The notes under the pieces: generated by a model
The model's database searches: none
The model's input: the letters and a program-made list of their open reading frames with translations, nothing else
What the model was told of the DNA's origin: nothing
DNA from: Ceratotherium simum simum
Taxonomy: Eukaryota > Chordata > Mammalia > Perissodactyla > Rhinocerotidae
Assembly: GCF_000283155.1 (NCBI RefSeq)
Contig: NW_004454195.1
Coordinates: forward strand, 2,680,111 to 2,744,110
Length of the DNA: 64,000 nt
Direction: 5' to 3'
Made by a program: the position numbers and the translations under genes
Shown: one piece after another, positions 46,501 to 57,590 of the stretch
Layout of the letters: every line of letters starts with the position of its first letter
Numbering within the stretch: the stretch's first letter is position 1

Positions 46501-47911
46501 TGGTTTGGAACTGCAAATCTTTTTGAGAACTAGCTTATAGTTACAACTTCTCAGGTTACAACTTATCTCCCAGACTGCACTCCATGTTCTAGTGCCAAGG
46601 CAATTTGCTTTGTTGTTTCCTGGAAATGGAATGGTATCTGGGTTTACTTCTGTTTCACATTTACACTGAAGGTACAGTCATTTGGGATCTCAGCTTTATA
46701 ATGGTGGATCTCATATTAGGATCACCGCTTGGAGGGCACTAAGCTTTGTCTTCTCTCCCAAGTACTATGAAGGACTATGAAAACATAAACTAAATTTATT
46801 TTGATTTGAAAAATGCTTTTAGAATGTATCTGACTTCAGAAATCTGTTTATTTCCCTGAATTTTCAGCTTTGCTTATATATTGTACTAGTAATTCCTTAT
46901 TTTTGGTAGCACTTTATGCTTTGAAAAGAAATCATATATATATTGTCTAATCTGGGATTTTTATTGTCTTTAGCAGGAGGGTATATCTAACTATTCATAC
47001 TGTAACAGACAAGGTTGGGAAAGAGAAAGGTAGAGGATAAAAAAGTGTCATTTCACTGAACTGAAAATCTGCATTTCACTGGGGATTTCAGTCAGGACTT
47101 TTCTCTTCTTAATCTTGTATTATCATACATAATTGATTATTGAAGCATTCTTATGAGCACAGAAGTGGCCCTTGGCAAAATCCTTTATCAATATCGGCCA
47201 GCGATATGGAGGACTTTTCTTAAATTGCTTGTTCAAAATCTGTTTCTTTCTCTTAAGTGCACATATAGCCCAAGTTTACTTTAATCCTTCCTCATGTTTG
47301 CTTTTGATCCATCTGTCAAAAGATTACAAACCTCTGGAAAAAGGCAACAGTTTCAGCCAATATAGTATAGTATAGCCAATAAAGACGACTCTATTGCCAG
47401 AATGTCTGTCGTTTCTATATTCTTAACATTTTTTATGTATGTGTGCTTTGTTTTTGGTGAGTACTTCTGTGAAAAAGAGCTCTGCTACTTGTTTGTTTAT
47501 TAACTTTTACAGAGGATTCACCCAGAATCTATGAGAACTCAGGTGGTTTTTCCTGATCTTTAATGATTTTCTGCAAATTACTCATTTCAATTGTGATATA
47601 TATTTTCTATAACACGCATGTCTTTGACTCATTTGTTTTCATGGTTCAGACATTGTATATATTTACTAATGAAATCTAACTGGCAATATTTTTGCTGCAA
47701 GGACCATTGCTTTTCTGTTTTAATGACTTTGTCCCAAAGAAGCAACTGGAAGTGGATTTATTCACTTTACTATTGTATTCAATATCGCTCTAACGTTGTT
47801 CAGAAAATGAATAGTAGTGTCTTACTTTTATTCAGTCTGAAAACTCTTATCCTTTTTCATTTGCCTTCTCCCTAGCTCTGTCATATTATAAGCTTCTTTA
47901 ATTGCACGTTC
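46501..47911. other. No gene or named repeat recognised
   Basis: AT-rich unassigned sequence. Frames of 67-85 codons here are rich in Phe/Leu/Cys, as expected from T-rich DNA, and show no domains. Confidence 0.4.
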
Positions 47912-48376
47912 TGTATTAATTTCCTACTGTTGCTGTAACAAATTACCACCAGTTTACTTGTGTGTTAAGACAACACACATTTACTGTCTTACAATTCTAG
48001 AGCACAGAAATTCAAAATCAGTTTCCCTAGGCTAAAATTAAGGCACTCCCTTGGAGGTTCTAGTGGAGATTCTTTCTTGCCTTTTCCATCTTCTAGAGCT
48101 GCATTCCTTGCCCCTGGTCCCTTTCTCCATTCGAAGCCAGAAGTGTCACATTGTCTTCCTCTGTGTCAAACCTGTCACTATCTCTCTCTTATAAATGCAT
48201 TTATTATTGCATTTGCATTTAAAGCCCACCTGGACAATCCAGGGTAATCTCCCCACCTCAAAATCCTTAACTTATTCACATCTGCAAAGTCCATTTTGCC
48301 GTATATAAGGTAACATTTACAGCTTCCAGGGCTTAGGAAATGGATATTTTGGGGGGCCATCATTCAACCTACCACA
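47912..48376 (+). mobile_element. LTR-like interspersed repeat
   Basis: Begins TGTATTAATTTCCTACTGTT, then 'gctgtaacaaattaccacca', 'tcttacaattctagagcaca', 'gcccacctggacaatccagg' and 'ttcacatctgcaaagtccat', and ends 'cattcaacctaccaca'. The TG...CA ends and word order match a common mammalian repeat. The name (ERVL/MaLR type) is uncertain. Confidence 0.7.
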
Positions 48377-51300
48377 TCAATAGTTGCAGTTCTTCCCCTG
48401 CCACTACAATTGCTAGCAATTCTTTCCATTTTGTCTGCCCTAACAAGATATGAAAACCCCTGTAAGAAGACTTAAACTGGCAGTGGTAAAAATTGACAAT
48501 GCTATCTTCATTTCCCTTTTTCATCTTATGTAGAGCCACCTATTTTGTTCTGTTCTCAGATGTAATGTCCTATAATTACAAAATGGACTAGAATAGATTT
48601 CAAAAAGTTAAAATAATGAATACTACCTCTCCAATGTTGTTGTTTCTAACTCCATTATTATCTAATACTGACAATCAGGTCCAGCAAATTCAATTATTGT
48701 GCTAGTTTCCTCCTCAATTGTGATTCTTGGTTATTTTGTATATTTATGCCCAACTAGAAGTGCACATGCCTGGTTGCAATGTGTGTATTTGGGGGGCTGG
48801 GTAGGTTGGGGCAGGATATTGTTAATGGCAGAAAACTAGGCATTGAATCTGATAGGAACCACATGACAACAACACATACAGGATGGCATGTTGATATGCA
48901 AATTAACAATAGAACTTAAATGATCTAGGTCTTTACTCCTCTGAGTTACATAGCAAAATACAAAAAACAACAGGTAGTCAGCTTTCCTGAAATATAGGTT
49001 TTTCAGTCTAAAAACCAGGAAAGTCACTTGGCAAACTGGAACAAGTTGTTCACCGTTCTCATAACCTACTTTTTCATAACTTCCTAATAACCTCCAGTTT
49101 CTAAAGTTCCCTGATTTTGTAAAAAACAAAGATCGTTCAGTTATACATTTTGGCTTAACATCCACTTGAAGGAAACACTCAGCTCTGAAGTTCTCATGCA
49201 AGGCCTATGTCCGGCTAGGTCCTTGTGGTTTGCCATCAGTGCTGAGAATTCTGCTAAGGATGTTTTTAGGGTTGTCTTCCTTTGCTACTGAGGGTCTTTT
49301 GCTGTCTGAACATTTACATAACTGAAATAGTTTTCATTAGAGCTTCTCTTTCTTATCTGGAAGAAACTCTCCAGTTTGTCTTTTACTTTTTTCAAGCAAT
49401 GATTATATTTTACAAACACAGCACACTGAGTAAATTATAATTGCCCAGAAAAGAGAAATGATGTGTTAACATTATAAAGCCTGTCAATGCCAGAGTCAAG
49501 GCTAGAACTGAGTTTCTGGCTCTCTAAGCCGGTGTTCTCCAATATGCTCCTCCTAACTTCCTCATATCAAATTATGAAGAAAATGGATACAATTCACTTC
49601 CTGCATTTGATATCCTGCAATGAATACAGGATGTTAGCACATGTGAAAGGCAGACATTTAGCATAGGAAGTAGCATATGGAATCCTTGAAAACATTATTT
49701 TGGGGTGGTTTATGAATTAACCCTGGGTTTTCGTTTCCCTTAATTTACATACTTTAAAGTTGCCAGCATTTCATTTATATTTAGAACATTTCATGTGTTC
49801 TTGAAATATTGGTAGCTTAATACATATCTGAGAAAAAGAATCATTTTTTAAAATATTTTTTATCTATTTTTTTCCTCTGAGAAAGTCAGATTTGAAATGA
49901 GCCTCTTCTGGCAAAGTATGATGTGGTGTCAGATTTTTTTTGTGTCTTTAACTCCAGTTAATCTGCCAAACCTATTTTAAAGGTATGAGAGGTCATTTTG
50001 AGTAAATGAAACACGTACAATGATTGAAAAAGGATAGTTATGTAGTTAAGGCTGGCATATTAGAAAAGCCATTGTGTTTAAGTATTTATGAGGACTCTCG
50101 TTATTGACACATTTCAATCCCTGCAATCTAGCTTCCTAATGAATACATAGGTTCTAGTAAGAGAGAGCATACTGTATTCCTGGATAGATACACTTTGCTT
50201 CTCTAGCTAGAACACTATGTACTAGAAATGGTCGGGCGAGTCAGATTATCAGATGGATGTCTGCTTAAAGGACTACAATGTATTGCTCTTGGTTTAAGGG
50301 AAGAAAGGATGTGTGGACACAGCATTACACTGGCTCATGGTAGACACAGATTATAAGCAAATAAAAATCTTCACTTTAAGGTATAATACTTGGAAATGCT
50401 TGCTTTTCTTAGTAAGTTAGGGTAGCTGACAGAGAGTTGAATAAAGAAATGCATTTTTACTCTGATAAATTTATCTCATTTTTGTCTGCATAATTAACAA
50501 CAGCAATAACAAAGGAAAGTGACTAAAGGATCCAGTCTCAAGTCAAACAGATATATATTAACAAGAGTGGATAATAAATGTCTAAGAACATTATGTCAAT
50601 ACATGAAAATATGTTATACATTAATTGGAGAGAATATGGGTAAATGGTCATGAATTTATCACTGCTGTTAGAAACACATCAATTAATGCTGAAGCAGATT
50701 CGTTTTACTATAATTTTTATGAAACATAATTGTTATTTATATTGATAAAATGATTAAAAATAGTATTATAATTTAAGATTTAAATAGTGGTGATTAAAAT
50801 ATTAAATTATTTAATATATAAAAATGTTTGGCAGTTTATTAGGGACTTTATAAAAATAATACCTTAGCCTTATTTAGCTTTTTTGTTCTAACTACAAGTA
50901 TTTAGCCAGTGTGCTTTCTAATTTGCCCCTTAATTCAATGTTCCTTCCATTGGACAATGTTTTTGAGAAAACACAGATTTTGGGTGGGCCAAATAGAAGT
51001 TTAAATCTTCTCAAGGGACTTTTAAGAATGGTTTTTCTTCACTAAAATATCAAGGCCTATTAGCTCTAGAGACTTACACGTCTTTTCTACCCTAGTTTCA
51101 GCTATCTAAAAGCATGCTCAAGAGAGAAACATTAGTAGACATTGTCTTGAGATGTACATTAAGTTTCTGTCTTCGAAATTTGACACAGTAAGAAAATTAT
51201 ACAGAGTGTAATGTCTACTCTGAATGTGTCTCTATTTAAAGATCAGAATAATTGCATAATTTAAAATGATCTCACAAATCATTTAATTTTACTAAGGCAT

Positions 51301-51734
51301 ATTAATATTAAATTACATGCCTAAGTATATAAGCTAGTTAGTGTTAGAGCTGAGAGTAAATCTCAAATTTTCTTACGCTTTAATGCAATGCTTTCTCCAC
51401 TATGTATGATTTGTACCTAAATTGATATGTACATTTATGTATTTAACATTTTGAGATGATCGAGATCATTTAACTGAAAATGGATCCTCATCCACAAAAA
51501 TCATGCAGAAGAAAGTGGAGTCTTGCAGGAATAAGAATTGAGTAGATTAAAATACTTGGGCAATAGATTTGGCTTCGATTATATTGGCGGCTAAAGCTGA
51601 GACGGAAATTACATTGATTTCAGAGTTTTGTTTTCTGACAACAGAGAACCTGCATATTCATCTTCAGAAACAATTTATTTTCCTAAAAGTGAATTCTAAG
51701 TGAAAGATATGAGAAAAGTTGGAAGAAAATTAAT
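48377..51734. other. About 3.4 kb with no assigned feature
   Basis: AT-rich unassigned DNA. The 121-codon minus-strand frame at 48836-49201 has no recognisable motif and no splice context that I can defend. Confidence 0.4.
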
Positions 51735-51960
51735 ATTTTCAGAGCACCTACTATCTCCCAGGGATTGTATTAGCCACTCTACCTATGCCATATCATTTAA
51801 TTTTCATAAACTCCCCACAAGGTAAGTATAATCACAGTTTTATTCATTAAGAAACTGAGCTTCAGAGAGGTTAAATTAATTGCCAGGTAATCCCCCTCAA
51901 CACCTGTTAATACCCATCACTAATAAGTGGCAAAGCCAAGATTTGGACTCCACTGGTCTC
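51735..51960 (-). mobile_element. MIR SINE
   Basis: Antisense MIR: 'gagcacctactatctcccag', 'tttaattttcataaactccc', 'gaaactgagcttcagagagg', 'aagtggcaaagccaagattt'. Confidence 0.7.
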
Positions 51961-52512
51961 AGGTGAGTGATGGGAAGGAGGGGAGGTGGTTAGGTGCCGT
52001 GAAATTTTCTCAAGGAGTCTTCTATATAATCAGTTTGTTCAAAAGAATTTTCTATCTATGTACAAAATAAATTGGATGTCTTACAAATGTATGCACTATT
52101 TTTTCATGCTGTTCGGATTAATAAAATGTGTATTCTTTAGATGCGTTATTGATTTCTAGTAGATTTTTTTGTTGTTGTACATTATTACAATCAAGTGTAT
52201 TCAACATATGCTCTCAATTGTGTAGAGGGTCATAGACTTTATGATGCACCAAAGGAGTGCTCATAGATTAGAAATTATTCACAAACATTAATCAATTATT
52301 GATCATTTATTGGGCGCTTATTGAACTACACTGAACATTGTGGGCAAAGTAGAATAAAGACTATGTTAAGATATATTTCCTCAACAAATGAAGTTTAACA
52401 TCTTGTTGTTAATATACATAAACAATTTAGAGATCAATATCAGAAAACATATAATCTATATAAACTCTGTGGTACTTATCGAAAGTTTAATAAAAACGTG
52501 AACAGGGAAGAG
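51961..52512. other. No feature recognised
   Basis: AT-rich unassigned sequence before the L1 5' end. Confidence 0.45.
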
Positions 52513-52976
52513 AACAGGACTTCTGGTTTCAGGTCCGACACGTAAGGAGCTTAGGAATGACTGCTCTGTACTAACAACAAGTGAAAAGCTGAACAAACTG
52601 AAAAGTCAACAACTTTTCTTAGATCTGTTGTAGAAATGAGATCACAGGGCACACTGCCCCCAAAATTGGAGAGAAAGATAGGCAGTTACAGAGAATTATG
52701 ACTTACCTGAGCAGACACCTCAGAGGGAACCAGTGCTGGGATAGAAGAATCTGAACTGTTATTGACAAATTGCTAGAGGCTCAGTATAGATAATTCTGAG
52801 AGTTAGAAATTCCAAGGGTCCCCAGTGATGGGGGTCCTCCATAGTTTTGTGAGTTTTACCTCCAGGAGCTCTAAAGGATTCTTGCAGTGAATACCAGATG
52901 AAAATATTCTTGTGCGTCTGGCAGGGGGAGGGGAAAAGTAACCATTTTGACATACATACTCTAGACCATTCTGTTC

Positions 52977-53162
52977 TTTTTTTTTTTTTGCTGATGAAGA
53001 TTCACCCTGAGCTAACATCTGTTGCCAGTCTTCCTCTACGTGAGCAGCCATCACAGCATGGACACTGATGGATGTGTGGTGTAGGTCCATGCCCAGGACC
53101 TGAACCTGGGCCAGCAAAGCGGAGCATGCCGAACTTAACCACTAGGCCACTGGGTCTGGCCC
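52977..53162 (-). mobile_element. ERE SINE, short-type body, diverged
   Basis: Minus-strand copy starting with poly(T) then 'gctgatgaagattcaccctg', 'gagctaacatctgttgccag', 'catcacagcatggacactga', ending 'ccactgggtctggccc'. Target duplication not clear. Inserted in the 5' UTR of the old L1. Confidence 0.9.
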
Positions 53163-53976
53163 TAGAAATTCTTAACAAAGAATTCTTAAGTCTTGTTAGA
53201 AGTTCTTAACAAGACCTGCCCTCAGGGGAAATTATTTTACTAGAGACTAATCTGCTGAGGTTTTTTCAGAGCCTAACCAATCTGGGGGAAGAAAAATACT
53301 CAACCTCAGCTGGCTCTAGCCTTCCACATGTGAGAACAGAAACACCCAGCTCTAGCCCTCAGTAGCTACTCTGTTTCACCTAAAGGGGGGAAAACTGACA
53401 AACTCTGATGAAGTTCATAGTCTAGGGGCACAGGTTCACCAAAGGCCTAAGACCTAATCATAGACCATGGAATGCTTTCCTTAGCCCCACACATTAGCAC
53501 TACATTATTAAAGTCCTATTTACCACAATTTCTTTTTACCCAGTATATCATGTGACCTTTTCAATAAAAAAATTACAAGGCATGCTAAAAAGAAAAAGCA
53601 CAGTTTGAAGAGGTTGAACCAGCCTCAGAGCCAGAGTCAGATATGACAAGAATGTTGGAAATTATCAGGCCAAGAATTTAAAAATCTGTAATTAATATGC
53701 TGAAGGCTCTAGTGGAAACAGTAGACAACATGCAAGAACAGATGGATAATGTAAGAAGAGAGATGGAAATTCTGAGAAAGAATAAAAAATCCATGCTATA
53801 GATCAAAAACCATTGTAACAGAAATGAAGCATGTCTTAGATGGTCTCACTAGTAGACTTGACATGTCTGGAAAAGAATTTCTGAGGCTTGAGAATATCTC
53901 AATAGAAACTTCCAAAACTGAAAAGCAAACAGAAAAAAAGACTGAACGAAATAGAACAGATTATCTAATTTCTCAA

Positions 53977-54175
53977 ATAAAAATTGAATGAATTTATTTC
54001 TAGTACACCTACCTTGTAAGAAATGTTTAAAAAAAGTTCTTCAGAGAGAGGAAAATTATGCTTCCAAAGTGAAGGAGAAATAAAGACTTTCTCAGACGAA
54101 TAAAAATTGAAGGAATTTATTTCTAGTAGACCTACCTTGTAAGAAACGTTAAAAAAAGTTCTTAAGAGAGAGGAA
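53977..54175 (+). repeat. Local tandem duplication inside L1
   Basis: The ~76 bases starting AATAAAAATTGAATGAATTT at 53977 recur from 54099 with about four mismatches and a 1-base indel, an offset of 122. The remembered L1 consensus has this segment once, so part of the element was duplicated in tandem after or during insertion. Confidence 0.75.
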
Positions 54176-55145
54176 CATGATATAGGTCAGAAATTTAGAT
54201 CTACATAAAGAAAGAAAGTGCATCAGAGAAAGAATAAGTGAAGTTAAGACAGAAACTTATTTTTCTTATTCTTAGTTAATCTAACAGATAACAGGTTATT
54301 CAAAATATTATAGCAACAGTATATTATATTATGTATATATGTATATACACATATGCATATTGCTCATGTGTAAGTGAAATGAATGACCACAATATGGAAG
54401 GGGTGGGGAGGGAGGAATTAGGAATATTTTGTTATTATGAGGTACTTGAACTATCTATGAAGTTATTTGAAAGTGAACTTGGATTAGTTATAAATTTATA
54501 TTGCAAACTCTAGAACAATCACTAAAAAAAGTAAAAAAAGAAGTATAACTAATATGCTAAGAAAGGAAGAAAAATAAAATCATGTAAAATGCTCAATTAA
54601 GAACATAAAAGGCAGAAAAGAAGTGGAAGACAAAAATAGAAACAAGGACAAGGGCAGCAATTAGAAAACAGTAACAAATATGGTAGATATTAATCCAACT
54701 ATATCAATTATTGCTTTGAACATCAGTGGCCTAAATGTACTGATTAAAAGACAGAGATGGTCAGAGTGGATGAAAAAACCAGATTTTACTATATGTTGTC
54801 TACAAGAAACCCACTTTAAATATAATGACATACGTAGATTAAAAATAAATCAATAGAGAAAAATAAAACAAGTTAAGAGAAAGCAGGAGTAGCTATATTA
54901 ATTTCAGACAGCAGATTACATAGCAAGGAAAGTTATCAGGGATACAAAGGGCCCTTACAGAATAATAAAGAGGCCAATTCTCCAAGAAGACATAACAAAT
55001 CCTTAATGTGCTTGCACCTAAACCAGAGCATCAAAAATAAGGTGAGGCAAAAACTGATAGATTACAAGGAGAAATAGATGAATCCATTATTACAGTTGGA
55101 TCCTTTAACACCCTCTATCAGAAATGAACAGATCCAGCAACAATG

Positions 55146-55250
55146 TGTCATTTTGCAATATATACGTGTATTAAATCATCACGTTGTACACCTTAAACCT
55201 ACAAAATGTTATATGTCAACTATATCTTAATAAAGCTTGAAAAAAAAGAA
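55146..55250 (+). mobile_element. L1 3' UTR fragment (L1MA-like)
   Basis: 'ttaaatcatcacgttgtaca' and 'tgtcaactatatcttaataa' with a short A tail match the L1 3' UTR type at 18330-18440. It is either a short later insertion into the older L1 or the 3' end joined by deletion. Confidence 0.65.
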
Positions 55251-55805
55251 TTGAGAGTGATAAAATAATCCAAAAAACCCAGACAATGGAATACTATTCA
55301 GAGCTAAAAAGAAATAAGCTATTAATCCGTGAACAGACACGAAGAGAACAAATACATATTACTAAGTGAAAGAAGTCAGTCTGAAAAGACTACACACTGT
55401 ATGATTCCAGCTATATGACATTCTGGAAAAGGCAACACTATGGGAATGGTTAAAAGATGCATGTTTGCCAGAATTTAAGGGAGAAAGAGGGATGACTAGG
55501 CAGAGCAAAGGAAATTTTTACGGCACTGAAACTATTCTCTATGATACTATAATGGTGGACACATGTCATTATACAGCTGTCAGAACCCATAGAATGTACA
55601 ACACCAAGTGTGAACCCTAATGTAAACTCTGGACTTTGGATGATAATGATGTGTCAATGTAGGTTCATCGATTGTAACAAATGTATCACTGTGGTGCGGG
55701 AGAGACTGTGCTGTGTGGGGGCAGAGGGTATGTGGGAACTCTGTACTTTCCACTCAGTTTTGCTGAGAATCCAAAACTACTCTAAAACATAAAGTGATTT
55801 TTTTT

Positions 55806-56149
55806 TTTAAAGGGAAGAGAACAGTGCGGACCAGAATTTTGGGTAAAAATGTTCCTAGAGAAAAGGGGCCAGGGTGAGAAATAAAGGAAGATATTTTAAG
55901 TTTAGGGAGCTACTTGAGCAGAGGAATGGAGGTAAGGCTGGGCATGAAATAAAGAGGAATGTACAGAAAAGGACATATTCACAGTGGAGTATCTGCCATA
56001 TAGAAATGGTCGAGATTAGAGAACTGAGGTATGAATCCCTGCACCCACCCCCCATCCTTGGAGCAAAGACAAGGCCGTGCCAGTGTGGCCAGCCACAGAC
56101 CTGGACCACGTCACCATAACTGGAGTTCTGCCAAGTGCTGGCTCTGAAC
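55806..56149. other. No feature recognised
   Basis: Moderate GC sequence with overlapping frames on both strands (81-88 codons). None has a recognisable domain. Confidence 0.4.
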
Positions 56150-56345
56150 CATTTGGGTGCCTGAGACTTACCTGACAGTGGGCATGATTCGATTGTATGT
56201 CATCTAATTGCAAGCTGCTGAGTGGATATTTGTAAAATGCAATAATTATGTCAGGCAGATTATCATTATTTTTTTTTAGCAAAACTGCAGTTGCTGCTAA
56301 TTATGAACGATGCAGTTGGCATTTTATTGGGGTGTCATCCACAGT
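56150..56345. promoter_or_regulatory. Candidate conserved non-coding element
   Basis: Non-repetitive patch containing 'gcatgattcgattgtatgtc', 'tctaattgcaagctgctgag', 'gctgctaattatgaacgatg' and 'ggcattttattggggtgtca'. Multiple TAAT/ATTA cores alternate with GC motifs, a texture typical of vertebrate developmental enhancers. Conservation was not tested. Confidence 0.3.
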
Positions 56346-57149
56346 AAAATAGTCACTACAGGTCAGAAACATTCAGCTTGTGTTTCGTCTGTGGATTTTT
56401 CTTTTTGACAGCATCAGAATAGCACAAAGAAGGGAAATTTCATGGAGCTTTTCCCCAAAGAATTACGGTTTTGCAGTAGCACTGATTTATCATCCAAGAG
56501 ACCAGTTCATAAAATAAAAATGTAATAAAACATAATGGGAATGGGCTTTCCTCATCCCTCCACATAGCTCTTATTAACATTAATGGGAATTGTACGTGAT
56601 TTTGGAAAGGGGAGGATGCCTGGTATTTCCAAAGGCTTTGTATTTAGATGATTCAATGAAAGCATCTCATGTGCTTTATTCAAGCACAATATAGAATAAA
56701 GGGAGGGACACAGGGCCTCTCTTTGGAGAATACTATGCTTTTTGTTGGGGTAATTTGATTTATTTGACTGTTCAGATGTGTGGAGACAGGGCAGGGGAAG
56801 CACGAGACACAGAGAGAGAAGGGTGCTGTTTCATTACTAAAGCCTAATGCACTGTGAATAAGTTCACTTATAATAATAATTTCAAAACACACCCTTGTAA
56901 AATGGATCTATTTCTTCTTGATTTAGTATTCCACATGGTATATTATACTCTACCCTCAACTCTGACAACATATAAAAAACATCTCAGAGGGGAGGGCAAA
57001 AAGGTAATGATTTTTTACGTTTTATCCCCCCTAATTGAATCAACCCTTCCAGTCTCTCTGGAACTGCAATTGCCCTGAGCAATTGCATTCCTCACTTGGT
57101 GAGTGTTGTCCAGGAGGTTGTGAGTGTTGCTCAGCAAGCAACACTAGTA
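56346..57149. other. No feature recognised
   Basis: Unassigned sequence. Frames of 70-83 codons on both strands lack domains. Confidence 0.4.
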
Positions 57150-57590
57150 AGTTTATTTTTTCTAATTGAAAAAATATCTAACACATTTTCATGGTGCAAA
57201 ACTTGAAAAACTATAAGAAAGTATAAAGAAAATAAAAATTTTCCATAACCTCATCATCCGGAAATACTACTCTATTGCTACATGGTAATATATGTACATT
57301 GATACATATATAAAGTTTATATGTATGAATGTTTAATGAAACTGACTATACTGGATATAGATTTTTATATCTTGCCTTATAAAATTATTTTATAATGACT
57401 GTTTCCCCATGTCTTTATGCAGTCTTTGAAAACATGGTTTTAATGGATAAATAATTGTCTGCCCATTCATTTAATCATCCTCACATTGTGGGATATTTAG
57501 ATTGTTTGCTTATAGCAAAAATCCTTTTGTATAAATTTTTGTGTGTGTAATGAACACAGGGTATTAGAAGTTTAATATTTGCTGTTTTGG
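57150..57590 (-). mobile_element. Old L1M 3' UTR region
   Basis: Antisense L1 phrases on the plus strand: 'aagtataaagaaaataaaaa', 'actgtttccccatgtcttta', 'cattcatttaatcatcctca', 'gggatatttagattgtttgc'. Confidence 0.6.

Larger units (their letters stand above)
52513..55805 (+). mobile_element. Old L1 (L1M) with 5' UTR, ORF1 and ORF2 start, internally deleted
   Basis: Sense order: 5' UTR ('aggtccgacacgtaaggagc', 'gtgaaaagctgaacaaactg'); ORF1-like coiled-coil region (53630-53950, 'agatggataatgtaagaaga'); inter-ORF segment with a local tandem duplication; and ORF2 endonuclease start (54690-55130, 'aacatcagtggcctaaatgt'). It then jumps to 3' UTR-type sequence at about 55146 and to ORF2-end/3' UTR (55258-55800). 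Most of ORF2 is missing. An ERE interrupts it at 52977-53162. Confidence 0.72.

Noticed and set aside
53977..54175. Direct repeats considered as a CRISPR-like or satellite array
   Set aside because: There are only two copies, inside an L1, in a mammalian genome. A local tandem duplication explains them.
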